A stretch of 64,000 nucleotides of DNA from Paenibacillus sacheonensis (lineage in GTDB: Bacteria > Bacillota > Bacilli > Paenibacillales > Paenibacillaceae): contig NZ_JAAAMU010000017.1 in the NCBI RefSeq assembly GCF_009909195.1, positions 1 through 64,000 of the forward strand, in the 5' to 3' direction. Each line of letters starts with the position of its first letter. Position 1 is the first letter of the stretch. Both the position numbers and the translations under genes were made by a program. The notes under the pieces are model-generated. The model worked only from the letters and a program-made list of their open reading frames with translations. It was not told the origin of the DNA and ran no database searches. Of the stretch, positions 1-7,622 are shown piece by piece.

Positions 1-23
1 CGCTCATTTTGATTAGAATTCAT
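1..23 (-). CDS. Start of a partial phage-type gene running off the window
   Basis: A minus-strand ATG at 23 follows a strong Shine-Dalgarno (AAGGAG at 32-37, reading the minus strand) and opens a frame (MNSNQNE) that leaves the window. It lies downstream of, and in the same direction as, the two phage structural genes, so it is probably the next gene of that late operon. Only seven codons are visible, so no function can be given. Confidence 0.5.
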
Positions 24-29
24 GATGTA

Positions 30-101
30 GTCTCCTTGGTTTGTTTTTGGATCCGGTCGCTGGCGAGCATCTGGGACCCATAAACATCATACCAAGGAGT
101 C
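30..101 (-). promoter_or_regulatory. Structured leader that can sequester the RBS of the next gene
   Basis: Seen: an 11-bp inverted repeat (10 of 11 matching) with arms at 30-40 and 91-101. Inside it, at 48-54 and 74-80, is a second 7-bp stem with one G-U pair. Read on the minus strand, the 3' outer arm contains the AAGGAG Shine-Dalgarno of the gene starting at 23. Pairing would hide that site. Inference: a translational control element or structured intergenic RNA of the late operon. The rest of 24-247 shows no convincing gene. Confidence 0.35.
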
Positions 102-247
102 TTTTCATTTCTCAAACCTCGTATTTCTTCATAATAGGAATGCTGCCCGTTAGCTTAATGAAGCATCGTCAGTCTAATACTTTATTTTCTCATTCTACAT
201 CTTTAATTGCCAAGTATAACACTGAAGACTTCTGACAATTCATCTAT

Positions 248-883
248 TTAGTTTAAATCAATTCTTGCACCAGAAAGTTTAATATCTCCTGTAGCATTTA
301 AATTGATGTCACCATCTATGTCAGCAAATAGACCTTCATTGGTAATCTCAAGAACACTGCCATTCGAATGTTCTAGTTTTATGTTCTCCCCTGACTCATC
401 TATAACAATCTTAGAGCCTAAGGAATGTAACAATTGAATTCCCCCCTTAACTGCATTAATGTGCACTGCATCACCTATAAGGTGTATGTCACCTTTAACT
501 GATGCAATCTCAATACCGTTATCATGCAGAATAAGTTCTCTAGTATCGCCGGTGTTACTTGCGTTATATCTGAAATTAAATGCATTTGGACCTTTATAAA
601 TGTAGCCTCTCGCGCTGTCTCCAAAGCCACTACCAGTGTTCTTAATGACTCCATCTCCAGCACCCCATACACTATACGGATATGATGCTTGACCAGAACC
701 TTCGAATGCAATTTTCAGTTTCTCTGTTTCAGTGATCTCATATGTGTAAGCCAAATATGCAGTTACATCAGTCGTGAGATACTTCTTTTCAGAATCCTTC
801 CAATATAACGCATTCCCTCTGGAATCCTTGGCAGGAACCTTAGATGTGATTTTACCTGTAACCCATCGGGCTTCATTATTCAT
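248..883 (-). CDS. Phage tail/baseplate-associated beta-structured protein
   Basis: A protein of 211 residues from the ATG at 883; a GTG at 886 is also possible. It lies 9 bp after the stop of the large tail protein with little Shine-Dalgarno of its own, so it is probably translationally coupled. The C-terminal 80 residues repeat short strand-turn units of the kind GDIHLIGDAVHIN, DGDINLN, GDIKLSG, which suggests a trimeric beta-helix or spike tip. No signal peptide or membrane segment is present. The gene order (huge repeated tail protein, then a small beta protein) fits a tail-fibre or baseplate module. The exact role is not recognised. Confidence 0.55.
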   Translation of the reverse strand: MNNEARWVTGKITSKVPAKDSRGNALYWKDSEKKYLTTDVTAYLAYTYEITETEKLKIAFEGSGQASYPYSVWGAGDGVIKNTGSGFGDSARGYIYKGPNAFNFRYNASNTGDTRELILHDNGIEIASVKGDIHLIGDAVHINAVKGGIQLLHSLGSKIVIDESGENIKLEHSNGSVLEITNEGLFADIDGDINLNATGDIKLSGARIDLN

Positions 884-892
884 CACATCAAT

Positions 893-3451
893 TTAATCGA
901 CAAAAGAACCTACGGCTCCATCCTTAGCCAAAGTCTTCAGATGGTTTACAGTCAGGTCTGCGATATATCCATTGTCCGCTGTGATCGTGTTCGTAATGAT
1001 ATGCTCTGAAGTAATCAGGCCAGCACCGATGATATCGAACTTGTTCAAATAGAGCTTTCTTTCATCTCCATCGATAAGCATATCGCCGTCAGCAGAAAAG
1101 ATTCTCAACCGTTTCGCTTGAAGTTCTTCGGCATAGAACTTGCCATCGATGCCAGCGTAGAATTTGTCTACCCAAATTGGTGATTGAGCAGTACCATCGT
1201 TTTGCTGAAGCGCGAAACCTTTCGTAGCATTCATGATTGCTCTATTCATCATGTTTCCTCTGGTTACTACAATGCCATTCTCAGCATCGATAACTGTGTT
1301 GTTATAATTCCGACCTAATTGGATCGAACTCTTCTCAAGGAAGTCAGCAACCCTGTTTCTTCCAGTTTCATATGCCTTATAGAAATCTTCCCACTTAGCA
1401 TGGAAGTCTGTTCGTGTAGAATGTAGATCGTTAACAATATCAGTCTTCGCATTCATATCAATAAAGACAGGAGCCATGTATGCACTCAACGCGGAATACT
1501 TATTATCTAAGTCTGTTCCTGCCGCAAGTAGATTGGCTTTTGCAGTATCAAGTCCAGTGTACGTGGAGTCTCTATCATTATAGATAGTGCTTGCATAGTT
1601 CATAATTGCCGCCTTCAGCTCAGTGTACTGTTTCGTTATATTCTTAAATTCACTGGACAAAGTGATCTTCTCAGGCGACATGATTACATTATCCAAGATG
1701 ATGCTATCCAGCTTTGTGAAGTCGAAGTTCAGGGAGTCGACATCAAGCAATACGCCACCATTCTTCGTTTCGATTCTCAGCCTCTTGGCTACCAAATCTT
1801 CAGCGATCAGCGTACCATCTTCATATGTTGTGCTACCAATGGAACCATACACCTTATTGTTCCAGCGATTGTTCTCCCACTTCTGCAAGGCCAGTCCATT
1901 TGTCGCATTCAAAACAGACCTATACTTTCCATCGCTTCTTAGCGCTATAAACCCATATTCTCCAATAACAACGTTATTGTAGAATTGTCCCATGTTCAGG
2001 CCAGAGTAGAATTGAGCATCTTCGATCTTGTTCCGCAAATCCTTCTCTGCATCATAGTAATTCTTAAACTTCAAGATGAACTCCGCACGACTTGTGATGA
2101 CGCTTGTCGCGGAGGTCATTGGATCATCAATGTTAATGTTCAATGGAATGGTTGTAACCATTTTCACAAACTGTGACATGTATACGATTAGAGCGCTATA
2201 AGCATCCGACAATGCTAGAGTTGAATACAGGTCAACTGCACTTGGAGTCTTTACTAGGAATTGCGCGTTTATATCAAGAACATCGTCTCGCTGTGAACGC
2301 TTATACTCCTCTGCCTGTTCGAGCATACGCTTGTACTGTGCCTCGATCTTATACAGCTCAGTGATGATCTGCATCTTTTCGAGTGACGTAAGCTTGTTAT
2401 CCATGGCAATCGTTTCGAAGTCACCCAGATTCATGTAATTGCTTTCTGCGTCAAGGATGGTGTTACCGACATTGTTCACGATCTTGATATTCTCTGCGAT
2501 CATGCGACGAGTGTACAAGGTGCCATCCGCTTGATCAGCCCACAGGAGCTTCTGCCAGCCATCAGGATACGTGCTGGTGTCTGTAGTGGCCTTCTCAATT
2601 GTAAAGCCCACCTTGTCGTCCATACGCACTCTAGTGATGTCATTGAATGACCATAGGCCGAATACGTCTGGGTTCTCATCGACTAGACCCATTTTCATGA
2701 CATGCTTTCCATTACGATCAAAGATTTCTGACTTACTCCCTTGCCATTTTACAATTCCATGTTCATCTTCGATGGCTAGGTTAACTCCTGACACTACTTT
2801 TCCATAAAGGCGTTCACCGACAATAAGATGTTCTTGAGCGTAATTCATTATGATAGCAGGACTTATTAACTTTATTGAATCCTTTTCTTTAATTTGATGT
2901 TGGAGGAAGGGGACGATACCATGTTTGTTAATTCTATAGACTCTCAATGTGCCACCAATACCTTCATATGAAATGGTATTAAAGATAGATTTGAAAATTT
3001 TGGGTATCGATTTCCCCTTGTTCAATTGCCCATAAGTTGCTTCATAGGACTCTCTGGTGCGTATTCCAGCTGAGATAATATTCAGACCACCAACAGGAAT
3101 ATCAGTGAAAATTACTGGTTCAAATTTGTTATACGGAGACAATTGTGTGACTATCGTTTTGTTTCCTTTGTATTCACAGATTACAATATCGATAGTTTCA
3201 TCAAGATGCAAAGCAAGCAGGATTTGCCGAAGAATGCTAACATTCCTGACTTCTTGCTTTAAAAATAGCTCAATGAGGTTGTAACAGAAGGTTAATTCTC
3301 CAGAGCAGAATAACACCATATTATTAATATGGAATAACTTTTTAGCCTTTGTATCTACACGATACAATTGATCTCCAATTAATGTAGAAGTCGCAGTATC
3401 CGAGCCAATGAATATGTCTTGATTGGTTTGGATGATCGTTGCATTACTCAT
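893..3451 (-). CDS. Large phage tail/baseplate protein with possible Ntn-hydrolase-like N-terminus
   Basis: 852 residues. Residues 1-190 start with a strand-rich pattern (T-I-I, then D-I-F-I-G-S-D-T-A, then K-K-L-F-H-I and F-C-S-G) that resembles the beta-sandwich of HslV or proteasome subunits. From about residue 310 the protein consists of three related units of about 230 residues. Each has a DGTLY/DGTLI/DGKFY strand motif followed by A-x-x-L-x-A-K-R-L-R-I, an alpha-helical stretch and a Y-N-N-x-V-I-x-x-E strand motif. Such repeats are typical of tail-fibre or baseplate proteins. It may be comparable to the large tail proteins of SPbeta-like phages; that is from memory and unproven. No catalytic activity can be claimed, because the candidate threonine is not at the mature N-terminus. 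Confidence 0.6.
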   Translation of the reverse strand: MSNATIIQTNQDIFIGSDTATSTLIGDQLYRVDTKAKKLFHINNMVLFCSGELTFCYNLIELFLKQEVRNVSILRQILLALHLDETIDIVICEYKGNKTIVTQLSPYNKFEPVIFTDIPVGGLNIISAGIRTRESYEATYGQLNKGKSIPKIFKSIFNTISYEGIGGTLRVYRINKHGIVPFLQHQIKEKDSIKLISPAIIMNYAQEHLIVGERLYGKVVSGVNLAIEDEHGIVKWQGSKSEIFDRNGKHVMKMGLVDENPDVFGLWSFNDITRVRMDDKVGFTIEKATTDTSTYPDGWQKLLWADQADGTLYTRRMIAENIKIVNNVGNTILDAESNYMNLGDFETIAMDNKLTSLEKMQIITELYKIEAQYKRMLEQAEEYKRSQRDDVLDINAQFLVKTPSAVDLYSTLALSDAYSALIVYMSQFVKMVTTIPLNINIDDPMTSATSVITSRAEFILKFKNYYDAEKDLRNKIEDAQFYSGLNMGQFYNNVVIGEYGFIALRSDGKYRSVLNATNGLALQKWENNRWNNKVYGSIGSTTYEDGTLIAEDLVAKRLRIETKNGGVLLDVDSLNFDFTKLDSIILDNVIMSPEKITLSSEFKNITKQYTELKAAIMNYASTIYNDRDSTYTGLDTAKANLLAAGTDLDNKYSALSAYMAPVFIDMNAKTDIVNDLHSTRTDFHAKWEDFYKAYETGRNRVADFLEKSSIQLGRNYNNTVIDAENGIVVTRGNMMNRAIMNATKGFALQQNDGTAQSPIWVDKFYAGIDGKFYAEELQAKRLRIFSADGDMLIDGDERKLYLNKFDIIGAGLITSEHIITNTITADNGYIADLTVNHLKTLAKDGAVGSFVD

Positions 3452-3488
3452 TTATAATCTCTCCTCTTGCTATAAAATGGAATGAAAT

Positions 3489-3515
3489 AGCCTACGAGAA
3501 CTGATATCGTAGGCT
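3489..3515. terminator. Hairpin downstream of the XRE-type gene
   Basis: A perfect 9-bp inverted repeat (AGCCTACGA at 3489-3497 and TCGTAGGCT at 3507-3515) with a 9-nt loop, followed on the minus strand by an AT-rich stretch. It lies between the small regulator gene and the tail gene. It may attenuate read-through or separate the two transcripts. Confidence 0.4.
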
Positions 3516-3528
3516 TATTTGCAATGAA

Positions 3529-3720
3529 CTATTCCTTATGGGTCATAATCATTTCTCGATAAATTATTTCTTTCTCTTTGCTTAAATTTACGATCTCATT
3601 CTCATACATCGATAGCATAGGAACTGAAATACCAATTCGATTTGCTACCTGGCGCAACTTCAAATTATTCATCTTACGCAATGTTTGATAACTTCTCCTT
3701 AAGCTCATCCGTAACTCCAT
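3529..3720 (-). CDS. Small XRE-family HTH protein
   Basis: 63 residues. Residues 20-42 (L-R-Q-V-A-N-R-I-G-I-S, then M-L-S-M-Y-E-N) form a Cro/CI-type helix-turn-helix. The ATG is preceded by GGGAGGGG. There is no dimerisation domain of the usual repressor size, so it is a single-domain DNA-binding protein, as found in phage lysis or early control regions. It sits directly upstream of the tail gene on the same strand. Its targets are unknown. Confidence 0.6.
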   Translation of the reverse strand: MELRMSLRRSYQTLRKMNNLKLRQVANRIGISVPMLSMYENEIVNLSKEKEIIYREMIMTHKE

Positions 3721-3954
3721 AAGATTCCCCTCCCAAAATACCTTCTTAACTATTTAAGTGATACTGAGAAAGAAAATTCATCAGTTTTGGCAAAATAAAT
3801 AGTGTTTCGTGTGTTTCTTTGTACAATTCATATAACTATATAGGTCAGTAAACTTCCTAGAGCTCATTGTAGTTTGACGATGTGTTGACGAAAATAGCGT
3901 AACTATAGATGCCTTTGTCACTTTAAGGTATGAGACGTTTTTTTGAACAAGACA
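3721..3954. other. Intergenic region between divergent phage genes
   Basis: This stretch separates the minus-strand XRE gene from the plus-strand HNH gene. It is strongly AT-rich and must carry promoters for both directions. I do not see a clean -35/-10 pair and no reading frame is convincing. Confidence 0.3.
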
Positions 3955-3991
3955 AAATAACCCCTTTGCCAATTGCGGCAAGGGGTTATTT
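3955..3991. terminator. Strong hairpin upstream of the HNH endonuclease gene
   Basis: AAATAACCCCTTTGCC (3955-3970) pairs with GGCAAGGGGTTATTT (3977-3991), with one bulged base and a 6-nt loop. It lies 40 bp before the HNH endonuclease start. Such hairpins often limit expression of homing endonucleases; that role is an inference. Confidence 0.5.
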
Positions 3992-4031
3992 GCGTCTCAC
4001 AACAATTCAAACTACTAAGGAGTGGGTCGAC

Positions 4032-4571
4032 ATGACAAAGTACACAGTAAAAGAGAATCAGCAGGACGAGGTTTGGAAGGATGTAGTTGGATATGAAGGG
4101 ATTTATCAAGTAAGTAATTTCGGTAGAGTAAAAAGCTTAGGGAATGGAGTAACTCGGAAAGAGAAGATTTTAAGACAGCATATAAATAGGAGGGGTTACA
4201 TGAAACTTGATCTGTCGATGAAGGGGCAAGAACCAAAGAAGTTTTCCGTTCATCGTCTAGTAGCTCAAGCATTCATACCGAATCCACTGAACAAACCGCA
4301 AGTAAATCATGTAAATTGCTTTAAATCAGATAACCGAGTTACGAACTTAGAATGGAATACGCAGAAAGAGAATCTCTTACATGCAAAGGCAAATGGGCTT
4401 GGTAAGCAATTAAAGCCAGTAACAGCAATCAATCTTGAAACAAATGAACGATTAGAGTTTATTTCACAGGCAGAAGCATCTAGGCGTCTGGGTTTGAATA
4501 TTAGCTACATTCTTAGCGGTAGGGCCAAAAAGAATATTAAAGGTTGGAAAATTGAGTGTAAGGTTAGTTGA
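4032..4571 (+). CDS. HNH homing endonuclease (NUMOD4-HNH-NUMOD1)
   Basis: 179 residues from the ATG at 4032, preceded by AAGGAG at 4016-4021. Residues about 13-40 ([21 protein letters not shown]) are a NUMOD4 motif. Residues 75-120 ([19 protein letters not shown]) are the HNH_3 core. The C-terminal 50 residues, with [12 protein letters not shown], are a NUMOD1 DNA-binding helix. The family makes free-standing homing endonucleases common in phages of Firmicutes. There is no sign that it sits inside an intron of a recognisable gene. Confidence 0.85.
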   Translation: MTKYTVKENQQDEVWKDVVGYEGIYQVSNFGRVKSLGNGVTRKEKILRQHINRRGYMKLDLSMKGQEPKKFSVHRLVAQAFIPNPLNKPQVNHVNCFKSDNRVTNLEWNTQKENLLHAKANGLGKQLKPVTAINLETNERLEFISQAEASRRLGLNISYILSGRAKKNIKGWKIECKVS

Positions 4572-4616
4572 TGACAAGCATTGAAATAAGTGATATGTAC
4601 AATAAAAGGAGCGAGG

Positions 4617-4829
4617 ATGGATATGAGTAACATTAATCAAAGGGATTATGTCTACTGTTAAGCAGTTATTTGCAACACTTTCTACGAAACGAGGAATGTT
4701 CCCTATATCTGCGGAGCACAGCATGAGAAAACTGGTAACAAATTCTGGTTATAACTAAGAACAGAACACGTAAATGATGCACTTTGTGCGTACGCTACAT
4801 CAAATCCAGGAGACTCTACAACGAACTAA
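4617..4829 (+). pseudogene. Small ORF interrupted by two in-frame TAA codons
   Basis: An ATG at 4617 with a good Shine-Dalgarno (AAAGGAG) starts a 71-codon frame. The frame ends at TAA 4827-4829 inside a terminator, but it is broken by TAA at 4659-4661 and 4752-4754. Between the stops it reads like real protein: A-V-I-C-N-T-F-Y-E-T-R-N-V-P-Y-I-C-G, H-E-K-T-G-N-K-F-W-L, then N-D-A-L-C-A-Y-A-T-S. Both stops differ by one C-to-T change from CAA (Gln). The simplest reading is a decayed small phage gene. Function is unknown; the cysteines and histidine could bind metal. Confidence 0.45.
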
Positions 4830-4850
4830 CGTTGTGTGGTCTATTTTTGT
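4811..4850 (+). terminator. Rho-independent terminator after the decayed ORF
   Basis: ACAACG (4818-4823) pairs with CGTTGT (4830-4835), and AGAC (4811-4814) pairs with GTCT just outside. A run of T with one interruption follows. The stop codon of the interrupted ORF falls in the loop, so gene and terminator were built as one unit. Confidence 0.6.
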
Positions 4851-4889
4851 TGGGAAGTTAACTCAAATCGTTAGGAGTGTTGATAGAAG

Positions 4890-5096
4890 ATGCAAAAAGA
4901 AGTAATCAAGAAACTTAAAGAACTATATATCGTTCAAACAGGCAAATATTTAAGACAGTCTAAGCGGGGATACATCACATGTATTGCAGTGCGATCAAAT
5001 TATAAAGCGAAGACCTCGTTAGTTAATCGAATGGCATCGTATAGGGATGTTAGCAGAGAGATCGTTTTAGCCTCTCCTTCGCCATACTTATTTTGA
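4890..5096 (+). CDS. Small hypothetical phage protein
   Basis: 68 residues, basic, with TTAGGAG upstream of the ATG. There are no membrane segments and no known motif; the middle (Y-L-R-Q-S-K-R-G-Y-I) is rich in Lys and Arg. It lies between two terminators, as an independent small cistron of the accessory region. Confidence 0.45.
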   Translation: MQKEVIKKLKELYIVQTGKYLRQSKRGYITCIAVRSNYKAKTSLVNRMASYRDVSREIVLASPSPYLF

Positions 5097-5214
5097 GAAC
5101 ATTGTGAATGCCGTGTGTTTTCCCCATCTTTCAATATAGCTATACATATGACGTTATTACAATTTGCCAAACTGGAATAACTATATCATTCCAAATCTCT
5201 ATACAAAATAAAGG

Positions 5215-5246
5215 ACTCTCTGAAAATCTCAGAGAGTTTTTGTTTT
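5215..5246 (+). terminator. Rho-independent terminator before the helicase gene
   Basis: ACTCTCTGA (5215-5223) and TCAGAGAGT (5229-5237) form a 9-bp perfect stem followed by TTTTTGTTTT. It separates the 68-residue gene from the helicase gene. Confidence 0.75.
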
Positions 5247-5291
5247 ATATATAATCCGGAATCAAACTACGCATAAAGGAGAAATGAAGAA

Positions 5292-6590
5292 ATGACTATC
5301 GTTAATGTTGTGGACGCGCCTTGTGGATATGGTAAGACTTCTTGGGCTATTCAATACATGAGTTTGGCTGATACAGGCTATCACCGCTTTATTTTCGTTA
5401 CGCCTTTTGTTAAAGAAGTAGGTAGAGTCAAGGAAATCGTCACTAACCGTACCTTCTTTGAACCTGTTACTGATAAGACAGGCATGACGAAGCTTGAAGA
5501 TTTACACCGACTCTTAGGAGAAGGAAAAGATATAGCAACCACTCACGCTCTGTTCAAATTGGCTAATGCAGAGACAAGAGAACTCATTAGAATAAATAAC
5601 TACACACTGATACTTGACGAAGTGATGGATGTTATTGAGCAAGTGCCACTCAAGAAAAATAGCCTAGATTTACTCTTGTCAGGGAATACAATTGAAATCG
5701 TTCCTGACGATAACGGTCTTAAATACATTAGGTGGATGGATGACAAAAAAGGTTGGGACACCGATTATAACTACCTTAAGTCAATGGCACTCAGTGGAAA
5801 CCTAATGTTCTGCGATAGCTCCGCTTTAATCTGGAATATGCCTTGTGAAATGTTCAAGTTGTTCGAGGAAGTATATATTCTCACCTATCTTTTCAAAGGA
5901 CAACTGCAAAGATATTACTATGACCTTCATGGTATCAAGTACCGCTACTTAAGTGTATTTAAGGATGAGTCAGGATACTCCTTAGAACCATATACAGACA
6001 GGCGTATCAATGACAAATCTCATCTTCAAGAACTTGTCTCAGTATATGAAGGACACTTAAATTCAGTCGGAGATAAGACAACCGCCTTATCTACCAGTTG
6101 GTTTGAGAAGGCAACAAATAAAGAACTGGTAACATCGCTTAAGCGAAATACTTATAATTATCTAACCAATTATTGTAAGGCGAAGATATCGACATCGTTG
6201 TGGACAGTGGTTAAAGGTAACAATGATCGTATTAAGAAGATGGTCATGCCCCGAGGATTTAAAGATGCCTTCATCCCAATGACGATGAGAGCGACAAATG
6301 ATTACATCGATAAACATCACCTAGTCTATTTGATGAATCGATTTATGAACCCAATTGAGAAGAAGTTTTTTGAACAATATGGAGTTTCTGTTCAGCAAGA
6401 TACTTGGGCAATTTCAGAATTGATTCAATGGGTCTGGAGGAGTCGCATTCGTACAGGACAATCTATTCAAATATATATTCCGAGTCGTCGAATGAGAGAT
6501 TTATTTCATAGGTATCTGACTACAAACTACTTTGAAACGCCTCCGGAGAATGCGATTATTGATGAACCTCCAACTGATTGGAATATTTAG
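5292..6590 (+). CDS. Phage-type superfamily 2 DEAD/DEAH-like helicase
   Basis: 432 residues. Walker A is at 8-17 (A-P-C-G-Y-G-K-T-S) and motif II is at about 111-118 (L-I-L-D-E-V-M-D). A motif VI-like Q-W-V-W-R-S-R-I-R-T-G lies at about 378. The arrangement is that of small SF2 helicases found in large phages and plasmids, probably acting in replication, recombination or packaging. The start is supported by AAAGGAG upstream. There is no nuclease domain. The gene stands alone between a terminator and a non-coding stretch. The substrate is unknown. Confidence 0.7.
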   Translation: MTIVNVVDAPCGYGKTSWAIQYMSLADTGYHRFIFVTPFVKEVGRVKEIVTNRTFFEPVTDKTGMTKLEDLHRLLGEGKDIATTHALFKLANAETRELIRINNYTLILDEVMDVIEQVPLKKNSLDLLLSGNTIEIVPDDNGLKYIRWMDDKKGWDTDYNYLKSMALSGNLMFCDSSALIWNMPCEMFKLFEEVYILTYLFKGQLQRYYYDLHGIKYRYLSVFKDESGYSLEPYTDRRINDKSHLQELVSVYEGHLNSVGDKTTALSTSWFEKATNKELVTSLKRNTYNYLTNYCKAKISTSLWTVVKGNNDRIKKMVMPRGFKDAFIPMTMRATNDYIDKHHLVYLMNRFMNPIEKKFFEQYGVSVQQDTWAISELIQWVWRSRIRTGQSIQIYIPSRRMRDLFHRYLTTNYFETPPENAIIDEPPTDWNI

Positions 6591-6593
6591 ATT

Positions 6594-6611
6594 CAGGAAG
6601 TAGACTTCCTG
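6594..6611. repeat. Perfect short hairpin after the helicase gene
   Basis: CAGGAAGT (6594-6601) and ACTTCCTG (6604-6611) form an 8-bp stem immediately after the helicase stop. No T-run follows directly; a T-run (6648-6654) comes about 36 bp later. It could be a processing or stability hairpin. Confidence 0.45.
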
Positions 6612-6692
6612 ACAACGTAGGAAAAAGCTAATAAATATAAGGGGTTTTTTTCAGATTCCTTAAAGAAAAGAAGTATCTAAACGATTATTCCA

Positions 6693-6812
6693 TGACGAGT
6701 CAATAAGCGAAGCGTTTGACTCGTTGACAAGGACAAAAGTGAAGCGTTGTCCGCGTCAGGAACTTGAACCGAACCGCAAGGTTCGGTATGTCAGTATAGA
6801 ATGGAGTGGCTT
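6693..6812 (+). ncRNA. Row of three tight stem-loops (possible structured RNA)
   Basis: Three consecutive hairpins can be drawn. ACGAGTCAA pairs with TTGACTCGT around a GCGAAGC mini-loop. GGACAA pairs with TTGTCC around AAGTGAAGCG. CCGAACC pairs with GGTTCGG around a GCAA tetraloop. A partial copy of the first unit (ACGAGTCGATAGCGAAG) recurs at about 6829. An 87-codon frame overlaps them but lacks a ribosome binding site and looks non-coding. A structured RNA or a protein-binding array is an inference. Confidence 0.4.
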
Positions 6813-6906
6813 TAATTTTATTCACTTACGAGTCGATAGCGAAGTTTTGTTCACAGCAGGTACTTTTCACTTGTATAAATATAGACGGTACTTTCTTTGG
6901 CATAAT

Positions 6907-6936
6907 TTGACAATTTTTAAAGTGAAGAGGTATAAT
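6907..6936 (+). promoter_or_regulatory. Near-consensus SigA promoter
   Basis: TTGACA at 6907-6912 and TATAAT at 6931-6936 with an 18-bp spacer, so both hexamers are perfect. Transcription would start near 6943 and run into the terminator at 7043-7073, giving a transcript of about 130 nt. Confidence 0.75.
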
Positions 6937-6983
6937 TGCAAGTGTAATTTCAATAAGACTAGACTACTGAATGGAGTTATACA

Positions 6984-7058
6984 ATGAGAAATTCCAATTG
7001 TAAAAAGCCAGAGATACACTTTTATATATCAATGAAAACAAGCGGAGTGGCTACTTAG
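6984..7058 (+). CDS. 24-residue small protein in its own transcription unit
   Basis: An ATG at 6984 preceded by GGAG opens a 24-codon frame (MRNSNCKKP, then E-I-H-F-Y-I-S-M-K-T-S-G-V-A-T) ending at TAG 7056-7058, inside the following terminator stem. It has a perfect promoter and a terminator of its own, so the unit is clearly built to be transcribed. Whether the product is the peptide (a signal, toxin or anti-host peptide) or the RNA is not decidable from sequence. Confidence 0.4.
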   Translation: MRNSNCKKPEIHFYISMKTSGVAT

Positions 7059-7075
7059 CCCTCCGTTTTTCTATT
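7043..7075 (+). terminator. Terminator of the small-ORF transcript
   Basis: CGGAG-T-GGCTA pairs with TAGCC-CTCCG around a 2-nt loop, followed by TTTTT. It ends the 130-nt unit that begins at the consensus promoter near 6907. Confidence 0.75.
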
Positions 7076-7124
7076 TAGCATAAATTTTGACCTGTACTTT
7101 CTTTGGTGTAAAGGAGGTGAATTC

Positions 7125-7436
7125 TTGGAGGTTAAGGGGATTTGGGGAAGGAAAATTTCAGAAAGACGCAAGCAGTTAGAGGATCAACTGTTGACTATGG
7201 TTCAGGCACTGATTCCAGAGGAGGAATTTGATTTTTGGTTCGACACCTTCTTTGTTTTATCAGTGATGAGTGTTCACGATAGCCCTCACCATCTAGTTTG
7301 CTTAACGAAAACAGAATTACATGTAGAATGGATATGGATAAAATATAGCGATCTCCTCTATGAAATTCTAAAAGTGTCTACAGGATACGAATATACTTTG
7401 GAATTACTTGTTTATGATGAAGAGATTTCATATTAA
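7125..7436 (+). CDS. Stand-alone DnaA domain I-like protein
   Basis: 103 residues, TTG start, with a strong AAGGAGGTG Shine-Dalgarno at 7110-7118. From residue 19 it follows the pattern of the DnaA N-terminal domain: helix, F-D-F-W-F-D (compare F-x-T-W), strand H-L-V-C-L, then W-I-W-I-K-Y-S-D-L-L-Y-E-I (compare W-L-x-x-R-Y-x-x-L-I) and S-T-G-Y-E-Y-T-L-E-L (compare L-T-G-E-E-L-S-I-x-F). There is no AAA+ or DNA-binding domain. In DnaA this domain oligomerises and binds the helicase and regulators. A phage protein with this fold alone could compete with host DnaA; that function is an inference. Confidence 0.5.
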   Translation: MEVKGIWGRKISERRKQLEDQLLTMVQALIPEEEFDFWFDTFFVLSVMSVHDSPHHLVCLTKTELHVEWIWIKYSDLLYEILKVSTGYEYTLELLVYDEEISY

Positions 7437-7622
7437 AGAGTGACTCAAAAAAGAAGATGCGGCGGGGACTTCATAAAATGATACTTTCGATCAAACCAAT
7501 AAAAATCCTTAAAATTTAATGCCTGACTTCATCCTAGAATCTCTATTTGTAATAAAGGTTAGACGTAGTACGAAGGAAAAGACGAAAGTAAGATTCCTTC
7601 TATTTACTTTGGAGGTGGAGTC

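Noticed and set aside
41..235. Plus-strand 64-codon frame at the left edge
   Set aside because: No ribosome binding site and no coding pattern; it lies over the structured leader.
3781..4109. Minus-strand frames opposite the HNH gene region
   Set aside because: Overlap the strong hairpin at 3955-3991, without ribosome sites or motifs.
6724..6987. 87-codon frame between helicase and small-ORF unit
   Set aside because: No ribosome site; it runs over the hairpin array and the promoter, and the residues look random.
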